Of a DNA stretch of 64,000 nt, positions 1 to 7,572 are shown piece by piece. The stretch is taken from NCBI RefSeq assembly GCF_014645515.1, contig NZ_BMLW01000013.1, forward strand, positions 62,001 through 126,000, in the 5' to 3' direction. Below the pieces are notes generated by a model. It did not search any database, was not told the origin of the DNA, and saw only the letters and a list, made by a program, of their open reading frames with translations. The position numbers and the translations under genes were made by a program. Position 1 is the first letter of the stretch; each line of letters starts with the position of its first letter. This DNA comes from Oceanobacillus neutriphilus. GTDB lineage: Bacteria > Bacillota > Bacilli > Bacillales > Amphibacillaceae.

Positions 1-69
1 ATCTCGAGTTAATTAGGATGTTGGTCACACAAGTGTCTTCAACGGCAGAGTAATTACAAATATTTTAAC

Positions 70-118
70 GGGACAAGTGATCTGAGCTCTGGATCGTGAA
101 GATCTCAGCTTGTGTTCC
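70..118. other. Imperfect hairpin
   Basis: CTGAG (82-86) pairs with CTCAG (104-108), and ACAAG (73-77) pairs with CTTGT (109-113) directly outside it. The intervening TGAT is bulged. Read on the minus strand, the sequence just before it (TTGGGATGGAAC) faintly resembles the end of a T-box, but the match is too weak to call. Confidence 0.3.
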
Positions 119-246
119 ATCCCAATTTAGACGGGAAACGGACCCTGCCTCCCTGAATCACTCAACTCATCTTCAGTGGAAGAAAAACTGAATTCCTTAA
201 CTGAATGAAACTTCGTTTTATCATATTTACTGATTTACTACCTAAA

Positions 247-287
247 AATTGCTGATTGAATGAATATTTCACTCCACATCAGCAATT
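247..287. repeat. 10-bp perfect inverted repeat
   Basis: AATTGCTGAT at 247-256 is exactly complementary to ATCAGCAATT at 278-287, with a 21-nt loop between. There is no adjacent T run, so it is not an ordinary terminator. It may be an operator or part of a structured leader upstream of the DMT transporter. Confidence 0.45.
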
Positions 288-366
288 AAACGAATAACGT
301 ATTTCATGTGCGTATTCATTATCAACGTTTAAAGTACAAAAAAGGCATAACCAATTTCAATAAGGT

Positions 367-537
367 AAGAGGCCTCTATAAAAATGCTTCCTTAATCATA
401 CCACACTTATAAGTCAGATATCCAGTGCACAGATTAAAATGATTTTTTTTTCGTAACATGATAAAATGTAATTAGATATGTATGCGCGTGCACTAGGAAT
501 TTCCAGCTTCATTTTATATAGAGGCTGCTCTTTTTTT
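367..537 (+). terminator. Long nested hairpin with T run (terminator or attenuator)
   Basis: The outer arms 367-386 and 510-532 pair over about 20 bp: AAGAG with CTCTT, GCCTCTATA with TATAGAGGC, and AAAATG with CATTTT. Inside, TCCAGTGCAC (421-430) pairs with GTGCACTAGGA (488-498) with a single bulge. Seven T residues follow at 531-537. It could end transcription before the transporter at 658 and so act as an attenuator, or it could be a decayed palindromic repeat. Confidence 0.45.
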
Positions 538-657
538 CAATAGAGCTTTTAAAAAATACACTATGCGCCCACCCACATACAATTCTTCGCGTTGAATGAA
601 TAATTTATCAAGAAGAACAATACATAATGATGAAAATGCGAAAAGGGAGTTATCACC

Positions 658-1569
658 ATGCGTCAGTCCGCTTTCAACCCCAAAGCAGCAGTTGTTATTG
701 GGGTTTTTTCTATATCAACATCAGCAATTTTCGTCCGGCTTGCTTCAGAAGCATCAGCCTCCATCATAGCAAATTACCGTCTTTTATTTGCCGTTTTACT
801 CTTATTGCCCTTTATTTTATTTCATTATAAACATGAGTTTAAACGTATTTCCACCAAAAATTGGTGGCTCTCCATTCTTGCCGGCGTCTTTCTTGCTCTA
901 TTTTTTATTTTGTGGTTTGAATCATTAAACTATACCTCTGTGGCCAGCAGCGTGGTACTTATTTCACTCCAGCCAATCCTGGCCTTTATCGGGACATACT
1001 TTCTCTTTGGTGAACGTTTCTCATCCGGAGCTGTTATTAGCATATTCATTGTTTTACTCGGTGGATTAATTATAGGTTCAGGAGATTTTCAATTATCTGG
1101 AGACGTACTATACGGGGACATGCTTGCTTTACTCGGCGCGATTGCTGTAACTATATATTTTTTATCTGGTCAGCATGTCCGGAAAAATGTTTCTCTGATC
1201 ACCTATACATTTATAGTCTATAGTATCAGTGCTGTTACATTAACACTGTTTAATATAATACAGCAGGAAAATTTCTTTTCTTATCCGGCCAGCCATTGGT
1301 GGATTTTTATCGCTTTAGCGATTATACCAACCTTTTTAGGACATTCTCTTTTTAATTGGTCGTTGAAATGGTTAAGCACATCTACTATTTCTATGGCTGT
1401 TGTATTTGAACCTGTAGGAGCAGGTATCCTTGCTTTTCTTATTTTAAATGAAGCACCAACCTGGGCCCAGTTTCTTGGAGGAACGATTATCGTAATCGGA
1501 TTATTTCTGTTTATCCTCAGTACTTCCCGGAAGAAGAAGATTACCATTTCAACAAAGAATCATAAATAA
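658..1569 (+). CDS. DMT-superfamily (EamA) transporter
   Basis: A 303-residue integral membrane protein built as two EamA repeats of five helices each, the usual size of a drug/metabolite exporter. The first helix begins near residue 10 and the protein ends in a basic, Lys-rich tail. It should export small metabolites or amino acids across the cell membrane; the substrate cannot be read from sequence. The ATG at 658 follows AAAAGGGAG at good spacing. Only 23 bp separate it from the DegV gene, so the two are probably cotranscribed. A large hairpin with a T run lies 120 bp upstream and may control read-through. Confidence 0.9.
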   Translation: MRQSAFNPKAAVVIGVFSISTSAIFVRLASEASASIIANYRLLFAVLLLLPFILFHYKHEFKRISTKNWWLSILAGVFLALFFILWFESLNYTSVASSVVLISLQPILAFIGTYFLFGERFSSGAVISIFIVLLGGLIIGSGDFQLSGDVLYGDMLALLGAIAVTIYFLSGQHVRKNVSLITYTFIVYSISAVTLTLFNIIQQENFFSYPASHWWIFIALAIIPTFLGHSLFNWSLKWLSTSTISMAVVFEPVGAGILAFLILNEAPTWAQFLGGTIIVIGLFLFILSTSRKKKITISTKNHK

Positions 1570-1592
1570 ATACTCATAAAGCAGGTGAAGCA

Positions 1593-2447
1593 ATGACAAT
1601 TCAATTAATGACGGACAGCTCTGCTGATTTACCCGTACTCTTAAAAAATAAACTTCATGTAGAAATTGTTCCTTTATACCTTCATTTTAGTGACGGTCAA
1701 TACACTTGCGGACAAACGATGAATATTGAATTATTTCATCAAAAAGTGAAGAAATTGGGGGAGGTACCGCGTTCAGCAGCGCCCAGCCCTTCCGATTTCT
1801 ATGAAGCGTATAAAAAGATTTCACCTGAGAAGAAAATTCTGATGTTAAGTATATCAAGTGAGATAAGCAGTACTTATGCAAATGCAGTAACAGGAAAAAA
1901 CATGTTATTAGAGGAAGAACCTGATCGTGTTATCGAGGTACTAAATACAAAAACTGCTTCCTGTGGTATTTGTCTGCTTATACATGAAGCCAATAAAAAA
2001 ATAGAGGAAGGGTATCAATTTAATGAGCTTGTCAATCATTTAACAGAACGCATTGAACAGACAGCTACTTTATTTGTATTAAAAAGTTTAGATAATCTTG
2101 TTTTAGGCGGACGTTTAGAGAAAATTAAAGGAAAAATTGCAAAGACATTAAATATAAAAGTGCTTATGAAAGCGACAGAGAAGGGTGCTATTGATGTCGT
2201 TGAAAAAGTGCGCGGGGAAAAGAAATCATTACAGCGGTTTATTGATCAAATCGGAGAATACGCAGAGGATACAGAAAATAAAATTATAACAATGACCTAT
2301 TGCCGGGATAAAGACAGAGCCCTGAATGTTTTAGAAAAAATTCGCAGCAAATATGCTTTTTATGATGATATTTTAGAGGAATCCGGCCCGCTCATTTCCA
2401 CATATGGCGGTGAAGGTGCCCTTGTAATATCATTCTTTAAAAAATAA
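1593..2447 (+). CDS. DegV family fatty-acid-binding protein
   Basis: 284 residues, the normal length for the DegV family. The N-terminal TDSSADLP motif (about residues 7-14), the SAAPSPSDF segment near residue 62, and the later SLDNLVLGGRL segment are characteristic of the fold that binds a fatty acyl chain. In Firmicutes these proteins (FakB-type) present exogenous fatty acids to the kinase FakA. This is a stand-alone DegV protein with no FakA gene nearby, so the assignment as a FakB is by family only. An AGGTG ribosome site precedes the ATG. It is the last gene before a strong bidirectional terminator. Confidence 0.9.
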   Translation: MTIQLMTDSSADLPVLLKNKLHVEIVPLYLHFSDGQYTCGQTMNIELFHQKVKKLGEVPRSAAPSPSDFYEAYKKISPEKKILMLSISSEISSTYANAVTGKNMLLEEEPDRVIEVLNTKTASCGICLLIHEANKKIEEGYQFNELVNHLTERIEQTATLFVLKSLDNLVLGGRLEKIKGKIAKTLNIKVLMKATEKGAIDVVEKVRGEKKSLQRFIDQIGEYAEDTENKIITMTYCRDKDRALNVLEKIRSKYAFYDDILEESGPLISTYGGEGALVISFFKK

Positions 2448-2534
2448 GGAAGAGCACTAGTTCTTTAAAGCATTGACGTTCTTGTCTAAAAGATATCCGC
2501 TCCAGTCTCTGTTTTATATTTTTTTATTCTTGAA

Positions 2535-2566
2535 GAAAGGCCGGAATTTTATCCCGGCCTTTCTTT
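2535..2566. terminator. Bidirectional intrinsic terminator
   Basis: GAAAGGCCGG (2535-2544) pairs perfectly with CCGGCCTTTC (2554-2563), followed by TTTT. It sits between the convergent DegV gene and the carboxylesterase gene and can serve both. Confidence 0.9.
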
Positions 2567-3261
2567 TATGCAGGTGATTCTGTCAGAAAACCATAAATCA
2601 TATTGTTTAATGTGTCTTTATCGGTACCCAGGCAAATTAAATGTTTGGACCTTTCAAAAAAGACAACTTCTTTTTTTTCAGAGTGAATTAACTTATCTAA
2701 ATAGTATGCTGTTTTATAAGGCACCATCCCGTCAAGCTGCCCTTGGGCAATTAGTACCGGCGATTTTACTTTGTCCAGATATTTTCTTGTAAAACGGACA
2801 AGCTTCATGAACTCAAAATGCGCTTTTAACGGTACAACTCCCATTTTCTTTTTATAGTGATTAAATAGCTGATTTTCTTTTAAATGGCCTCGCAGTCCAT
2901 CACCAATTACTGCAGCAGCATCCAGCCCAAGCTGCTTTAAACATAGATATTTTCCTGAAGTAGCCAGAAGCACAAGCCTGTCAATTTTATACTTCGCTGC
3001 TAAATAAGAGGCAATCATTCCTCCCATAGAAAATCCGATAACATAAATCGTTTCAAATTGTTCGATAAGTGTGTGGAGCTCTTCTTCTGCTGCTTGAATC
3101 CAGCTCTCATAAGAAGCATTCTCCAAATTTAACTCTGTGCCATGTCCCGGCAAGGTTGGCACCTCAATATGCCAGTCCGTGTTGTCTCTTAAATAATTTG
3201 CTAATGGCTCCACTTCATAGGGCCCTCCAGTGTACCCGTGAATAATTAAACATCCAATCAT
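2566..3261 (-). CDS. Carboxylesterase / monoacylglycerol lipase-like alpha/beta hydrolase
   Basis: 231 residues with the alpha/beta-hydrolase fold. HGYTGGP near residue 8 gives the oxyanion region, GFSMGG gives the nucleophile elbow (Ser78), GQLDGMVP gives the acid, and SKHLICLG near the C terminus gives the catalytic His. The length and motif order match the Est30/YvaK carboxylesterases of Bacillus and Geobacillus, cytoplasmic enzymes that cleave short- to medium-chain esters. The ATG at 3261 follows AGAAGGAG. The gene stands alone and converges on degV. Confidence 0.9.
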   Translation of the reverse strand: MIGCLIIHGYTGGPYEVEPLANYLRDNTDWHIEVPTLPGHGTELNLENASYESWIQAAEEELHTLIEQFETIYVIGFSMGGMIASYLAAKYKIDRLVLLATSGKYLCLKQLGLDAAAVIGDGLRGHLKENQLFNHYKKKMGVVPLKAHFEFMKLVRFTRKYLDKVKSPVLIAQGQLDGMVPYKTAYYLDKLIHSEKKEVVFFERSKHLICLGTDKDTLNNMIYGFLTESPA

Positions 3262-3394
3262 GATTTTCTACTCCTTCTCGTAAATTACACTTTAAAGTGC
3301 ATGTTCAAAAAAGACCTGAATGGGCTCCAGAAGATTAAGACGGCGCAGTTTTACGCACTGCTTGCTTCTCACATGTCAGGATGACTTCTGCATT

Positions 3395-3411
3395 GCCCGC
3401 ACGGCGCGGGC
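3395..3411. repeat. GC-rich hairpin
   Basis: GCCCGC-acggc-GCGGGC forms a 6-bp stem in the otherwise featureless 3262-3546 gap, inside a weaker CTTCT/AGAAG pairing. It could be a decayed copy of the dispersed repeat described at 49.8 and 60.2 kb, but the resemblance is slight. Nothing else was seen in the gap. Confidence 0.3.
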
Positions 3412-3546
3412 GGTATTAGTAGAAGATCCATTACCTCACCGCTCATCATTTGGACTTTTTTTAAACATTTTCTTAAAGGAATCTCCTCCCAAGGTAACTA
3501 TTTCAGGAGGATAACCTTATCTTCTCTTGATTTTGTTGATATATAC

Positions 3547-3927
3547 CTACATGAATCCTTTTACAAAGGTGCTAAATTGTTTCACAATGGGAGAAACTTG
3601 ATGGTAAGTACTTGCTATTTGCCCAACTTTGCTGATTACAGTGTCAAAATTTAATGGATTGCTCTCACTTGTCCCCCCATTGTTTATACTTTGCTGTGAT
3701 TGACTTTGCTGTTGAGACATTAAATATTGTGTTGGTAATTCCGGCTTTGAAAATAATTCATATGGAGTCGACTCTTGTCTCGTATTTCGCTGATTTATAT
3801 TTGAAGAAGCTGGTATATAAGGATTATCTCTATTCAATCCGTTGGGGAAAGTATGCCTTTGGTTCATTGGCCGATGTTGCACATCTATCACCTTCTTCTG
3901 CCTTTTTGAGTTTAAGATTACTGCCAT
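3547..3927 (-). CDS. YppG-like protein
   Basis: Read from the ATG at 3927 this is a 126-residue, Asn/Gln/Ser-rich, low-complexity protein. Its C-terminal segment ends in a short hydrophobic stretch (VSPIVKQFSTFVKGFM) that resembles the YppG family of Bacillales, whose function is not well defined. The frame stays open upstream to 4014 into the neighbouring gene, but that part reads as overlap. No good ribosome site precedes the ATG, so the start is uncertain. It lies 31 bp downstream of the glutaredoxin-like gene and is probably cotranscribed with it. Confidence 0.55.
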   Translation of the reverse strand: MAVILNSKRQKKVIDVQHRPMNQRHTFPNGLNRDNPYIPASSNINQRNTRQESTPYELFSKPELPTQYLMSQQQSQSQQSINNGGTSESNPLNFDTVISKVGQIASTYHQVSPIVKQFSTFVKGFM

Positions 3928-3958
3928 TTTATGCAATAGAAGGCTCGCGCGTGCAAAA

Positions 3959-4246
3959 TCACTCTCTAGATTTAAACACATTTTCAAAAGAAAAAGTATC
4001 ATCACTCGGATCACTAATTAACCCTAATTCATAAAGGATTTTATTTTCCTGATTTCCTTCTATTTTCTTACCATCAATAAAAATTGTCGGTGTTCCAAAA
4101 ACCTTCATTTCCTGCAATTCTTTTAAATAATCTTTATTTTTCGTCACGTTTTTTAATTCGTAGGTAACATCATTTTTATCTAGAAATGCTTTTACCCTAT
4201 CAGATGCCTCACTGCCTTCGCTGACAAATAATGTAACCTTTTTCAT
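3959..4246 (-). CDS. Glutaredoxin-like protein without cysteines
   Basis: 95 residues with a glutaredoxin fold: beta strand MKKVTLFV, helix, then the cis-proline strand FGTPTIFIDGKKIEG (about residues 50-64). At the place of the usual CxxC the sequence reads SEGSEAS, and the whole protein contains no cysteine. It therefore cannot carry out dithiol or monothiol exchange and may be a binding or scaffold version of the fold. AGGAGGATTTTT precedes the ATG. The C-terminal 20 residues are an acidic, unstructured tail. It is the first gene of a probable two-gene unit with the YppG-like gene. Confidence 0.75.
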   Translation of the reverse strand: MKKVTLFVSEGSEASDRVKAFLDKNDVTYELKNVTKNKDYLKELQEMKVFGTPTIFIDGKKIEGNQENKILYELGLISDPSDDTFSFENVFKSRE

Positions 4247-4402
4247 AAAAATCCTCCTACCGATTCCTACTTTGTATTCACTTATTTTTAGTTACCCTAT
4301 TTTTTTATGTACAAAACTTACTCAGCATATTTTTTCATCTAAAAGAACAATCCATTTTATGGATATTCAGAAGGCTTTGGCACTCTTTTTTAAACTATGT
4401 AG

Positions 4403-4436
4403 AAAAAACACCAAAGCGGTGAACTTTGGTGTTTTT
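4403..4436 (-). terminator. Intrinsic terminator of the first PepSY gene
   Basis: AAAAACACCAAAG pairs with CTTTGGTGTTTTT around a short loop. It lies directly after the stop of the PepSY gene on the minus strand and has T-rich ends in both directions. Confidence 0.85.
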
Positions 4437-4446
4437 AAAGTTATTA

Positions 4447-5058
4447 TCAATCATCTTCATAATCTATTTCTAAAGAAAGAATGTCTCCAGTTTCTCCGTG
4501 GATATCAATATCAGCTTCTTGATGTCCATTAACGAGCTCCAGTTCATAAACATATTTGCCATCATCAAAGTCTAATTCAATTTGTACGACTTCTCCATCA
4601 AATTCCTGTTTCGCAATCTCAATTGCTTTCTCCTGCGCTATCAGGTTACTTTTATTGTCCTTGCTGCTATTTTCTGCATTAGTTTCCTGCTGTCCAGCAG
4701 CTTCCAGATTTCTATCATCGTTGTCTCTGTCATCATTATTTTTATAATCATCGTCAATCTCTTCGTAGACAACTTCTCCTGATTCAGCATCCATTACTAC
4801 ATCATACTCTTGTTTATCGACGATAATTTCTGCTTCATAATATAACTTATTTCGTTCTTTATCCAGCTCTATTTCTTTAACTGTTCCCTGATATGCTTCT
4901 TCTAATTTTTTAGTAGCCTCTTCAATTGTTACCTTCTCTGCTGCAGTAATTTGCAGTTCTCCTTCTTTCGAACTTGATGCTTCTGTATGATAAATTCCTG
5001 TTCCGACAATTCCAGTTAATACAACAGCGCCAGCAATTAATCCAATTTTTTTATTCAT
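4447..5058 (-). CDS. PepSY-domain secreted/membrane-anchored protein (YkoJ-like)
   Basis: 203 residues: an N-terminal hydrophobic signal or anchor (about 5-24), a first PepSY domain (about 45-100), an acidic Asp/Asn/Glu-rich linker, and a second PepSY domain (about 138-200) with the typical AIEIAKQEF...VYELELVNG pattern. PepSY proteins act outside the membrane, and some inhibit peptidases. The order of response regulator, kinase, PepSY and PepSY matches B. subtilis ykoGHIJ. A regulator-like direct repeat at 5127-5145 also occurs ahead of the second PepSY gene, so this gene probably has its own promoter under the same two-component system. Confidence 0.8.
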   Translation of the reverse strand: MNKKIGLIAGAVVLTGIVGTGIYHTEASSSKEGELQITAAEKVTIEEATKKLEEAYQGTVKEIELDKERNKLYYEAEIIVDKQEYDVVMDAESGEVVYEEIDDDYKNNDDRDNDDRNLEAAGQQETNAENSSKDNKSNLIAQEKAIEIAKQEFDGEVVQIELDFDDGKYVYELELVNGHQEADIDIHGETGDILSLEIDYEDD

Positions 5059-5126
5059 TTATTTTTCCTCCTTATTTCTTATTAACTACATCTTACCCTG
5101 TAATAATGACAACACCATTTGAGTAA

Positions 5127-5145
5127 GATTAGAATTTCATGAGAA
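5127..5145 (-). promoter_or_regulatory. Putative OmpR-type response regulator box
   Basis: On the minus strand this reads TTCTCATGAAATTCTAATC, a direct repeat of TTCT(C/A)AT with an 11-bp period. A 19-bp copy with one mismatch lies at 6136-6154 ahead of the other PepSY gene. One helical turn between half sites fits an OmpR/PhoB-type regulator, most simply the adjacent YkoG-like one. This is inference. Confidence 0.55.
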
Positions 5146-5373
5146 ATGGATTGTCAGGAAATAAAAATGGAGAACAGGAGCTATTTAACGTTCTTTTAAA
5201 TACAATTTTGTTGCTGCCAATTGTGAATTTCAGCTTTAAATTAACAACTGTCTAAGGCTGCTCACCAGGGATGACATGGAAGTATTTATTAATTTCCACT
5301 GTCTGCTTCTTTTTACTTTTTCACGATATTATTATTTCGATATGTATAACTATATTATCAGCTGACAGCTATT

Positions 5374-5432
5374 AAAAAATCTGGGTAAATTCAAAATTCT
5401 ACGCTTAGAATTTAAATTCATCCAGATTTTTT
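5374..5432 (-). terminator. Intrinsic terminator of the second PepSY gene
   Basis: AAAAAATCTGG (5374-5384) pairs with CCAGATTTTTT (5422-5432), with further AT pairing (ATTCT with AGAAT) inside the loop. It lies just after the PepSY stop on the minus strand. Confidence 0.75.
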
Positions 5433-5444
5433 AAAGTATATTTC

Positions 5445-6077
5445 TTAATCATCTATATCAATCTCGATCATAACTACATTTCCTGTATACGCATTAATCT
5501 CAATCGATGCTTCATCTTCTCCATTAACAATTTCGATTTCATAAATATAAACACCGTCGTCCGAGTCTAATTCCAGATCTGTTACTTTACCCGGAAATTC
5601 TTTTAAAGCAATTTCTTTTGCTTCTTCATGAGATAGCATGGCATCATTTTCTGTTTCTTGATTATCTGATTCGGATTCCGATTTTTCTTCGACAGGCTCT
5701 GAATTATCAGATTCCGAATTATCCTCTGCAGCATTTTCTTCCTTTTTTACCTCGTCTTGTTTTTCTGTATTGTCCTCTTGATTATTTGCTGTTTTTTCTA
5801 CAGCTGTTAAGTCAAGCACCTGCCCCGTATCTCCATTCAGCTTTAAGGAATATACTCCTTGATCCTGTGTGACTTCCATCTGATAGACCGGCTCCCCGTC
5901 TTCAATGCTTAATTCCGGTTCTGAGTGCTGACCAGAATATTGATCATTAACCAAAGCGGTAATTTCTTCTGAATTAAGGTCCGGACTGGATGTTGCAGCC
6001 TTTGTCTGGTATACACTTAAACCAACGATACAAAGAACAACCAGTGTACCAATCACCCAGATCATTTTCTTACGCAC
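5445..6077 (-). CDS. PepSY-domain protein (YkoI-like)
   Basis: 210 residues: an N-terminal membrane anchor (about 5-25), a PepSY domain (about 32-90), a long Glu/Asn/Ser-rich acidic linker (about 92-145), and a second PepSY domain with EAKEIALKEFPGKVTDLELD. The likely start is the GTG at 6077, which follows GGGGTG with seven bases between; the ATG at 6065 is less well placed. It lies 97 bp downstream of the histidine kinase with the regulator-like box in the gap. It is probably an output of, or a modulator for, that kinase outside the membrane. It resembles the other PepSY gene in architecture, suggesting an old duplication. Confidence 0.8.
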   Translation of the reverse strand: MRKKMIWVIGTLVVLCIVGLSVYQTKAATSSPDLNSEEITALVNDQYSGQHSEPELSIEDGEPVYQMEVTQDQGVYSLKLNGDTGQVLDLTAVEKTANNQEDNTEKQDEVKKEENAAEDNSESDNSEPVEEKSESESDNQETENDAMLSHEEAKEIALKEFPGKVTDLELDSDDGVYIYEIEIVNGEDEASIEINAYTGNVVMIEIDIDD

Positions 6078-6135
6078 CTCATATCACCCCTTTCCCATAG
6101 TATAAACAGCATTTTTTATGAAAGCATGACAATTA

Positions 6136-6154
6136 GATTAGAATTTGATGAGAA
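6136..6154 (-). promoter_or_regulatory. Second copy of the response regulator box
   Basis: The minus strand reads TTCTCATCAAATTCTAATC, matching the box at 5127-5145 at 18 of 19 positions with the same 11-bp repeat. It precedes the YkoI-like gene; TATACT farther downstream is a plausible -10. Confidence 0.55.
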
Positions 6155-6174
6155 TGATCAGCAATCCTTTATTT

Positions 6175-7572
6175 TTAATTTTGTCCCAGCTCCCAAATAA
6201 ACGTTGAGCCTTTCCTGATTTTGCTTTCCACGGTAATTTTCCCGCCATGTGCTTCGATAATCTCTTTAGCAATAGCCAATCCCAGACCCGTTCCGCCTGT
6301 TTTTCGATTTCTCGCCCGGTCAACGCGATAAAAACGGTCGAAAATCTTCTCCTGTTCTTCATCGGAAATTCCTTCTCCAAAGTCCTTAAATTGGATAAAG
6401 CTCTTCCCTGCATCCGAATACATCGATACAAGAACATCATCTTCACTATATTTCAAAGCATTTTCAATTAATATATATGGGATTTGCTTTAATTGATCTA
6501 TATTTCCAAAGGCTTCATAATTGCCATTCTCTGCATTAAGCTGGATACTTCGTGCAGGATAGGCATTTTGAATGGTCTGGACAACTTGTTCTACGATCTC
6601 CCGTATATTTATTTTCTGCTTCTTATTCTCGCTCTTATGCTTTGCTAATAAAAGCAGCTGCTCCACTAGCTTTTGCATCCGATCAGCCTCTGAATCGATT
6701 GCTCCTACAGATTCCTCCAGTAATTCCGGCCGTTTCTTTCCCTGACGTTCAATAAGCTGTGCATAGCTTTTTATAATCTGAATAGGTGTTTTCAATTCAT
6801 GGGAAGCATTAGATACAAAGGCTTCCTGCTTCTCAAAGTTTTCTTTTAATGAATCAATCATTTCATTAAATGTAATTTCCATTTCATAAATCTCGTCCAT
6901 GGATCGTTTTTCTACATCAATCTTCTCCCAGTTTTCGCCTTTATAACGTCTTTCCATATCGATCTTCTGCCAATTTTTATTATGGATATTCCGCTGCATC
7001 GTATCCTTTAACTTTTGAATAGGTGTTAATAGAAAGCGGCTGAGTACGATACTCGCTATAATCGTCGGAATTAATATCGCAGCGCTGGAGAAAAGAAGAA
7101 CATAAGTTAAAGTCCCAGTTGTCTCATCGAAGTAGACCAATTTATTAGCTACATAAACAGTAACAATCTCTCCGTTTTCCCAGATGATTGGTTTTTCGAT
7201 AATAGCATAATGGCTCCCTGTCTCATCCTGAACAATACGGCTCGTTTCCGATGTTGTATAGTTTGCTTCTAATTCCATATACTGCTTTGATTTTGTTTGA
7301 GAACGAACAACATCATTATCTTCCTCATCAATAATCCGGATGATTCCGTTTGCCGGCAGATATGCGGTTAACAAATCGCGCATTGTTTCTGCTGAAGTAG
7401 AATTACTGGCAGCAACTGCAGAAACAAGTGCATCTGTCTGCACACTCAGCTGATCAACCTCTCCATTTGAAGCTGACTGGTAAAACAGAAAATAAATCGC
7501 TGTATGTGAAATAACTATCACTAAAAACATAAAAACAGAAGAAAATAAAATGATTTTTTTTCGTAATGTCAT
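6175..7572 (-). CDS. Sensor histidine kinase (YkoH-like)
   Basis: 465 residues: TM helix about 8-30, extracellular sensor about 31-150, TM helix about 155-177, HAMP/linker, DHp domain with phospho-acceptor His258 in SHELKTP, and an HATPase domain with N box (ENALKYS), DFGEGI and GGTGLGLAIAKE. It phosphorylates the adjacent OmpR-type regulator. The start ATG overlaps the regulator stop (ATGA), so translation is coupled. An oddity is a tandem 14-residue duplication at 200-213 and 214-227 (both beginning NW-K-ID) in the HAMP/DHp connector. Synteny with B. subtilis ykoGH is the basis for the name. Confidence 0.92.
   Translation of the reverse strand: MTLRKKIILFSSVFMFLVIVISHTAIYFLFYQSASNGEVDQLSVQTDALVSAVAASNSTSAETMRDLLTAYLPANGIIRIIDEEDNDVVRSQTKSKQYMELEANYTTSETSRIVQDETGSHYAIIEKPIIWENGEIVTVYVANKLVYFDETTGTLTYVLLFSSAAILIPTIIASIVLSRFLLTPIQKLKDTMQRNIHNKNWQKIDMERRYKGENWEKIDVEKRSMDEIYEMEITFNEMIDSLKENFEKQEAFVSNASHELKTPIQIIKSYAQLIERQGKKRPELLEESVGAIDSEADRMQKLVEQLLLLAKHKSENKKQKINIREIVEQVVQTIQNAYPARSIQLNAENGNYEAFGNIDQLKQIPYILIENALKYSEDDVLVSMYSDAGKSFIQFKDFGEGISDEEQEKIFDRFYRVDRARNRKTGGTGLGLAIAKEIIEAHGGKITVESKIRKGSTFIWELGQN

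Larger units (their letters stand above)
1..657. other. Non-coding region with several inverted repeats
   Basis: I see no convincing coding sequence here. The stretch holds at least three secondary-structure signals: an imperfect hairpin at 70-118, a perfect 10-bp inverted repeat at 247-287, and a long nested hairpin ending in a T run at 367-537. The ribosome site of the DMT transporter lies at the right end. The left part may be the leader of a minus-strand gene lying off the left edge, but this is only inference. Confidence 0.6.
5059..5444. other. Spacer between the two PepSY genes
   Basis: 386 bp without a gene. It contains the ribosome site of the downstream PepSY gene, the direct-repeat box at 5127-5145, and the terminator of the upstream PepSY gene at 5374-5432. 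I see nothing convincing in the middle. Confidence 0.6.

Noticed and set aside
1281-1547. Minus-strand frame within the DMT transporter
   Set aside because: It is a reading-frame shadow of the well-supported membrane protein on the other strand.
3320-3514. Plus-strand frame of 64 codons in a relatively GC-rich spacer
   Set aside because: No ribosome site, unusual composition (Arg/Cys/Ser-rich) and an internal GC hairpin; more likely a decayed repeat.
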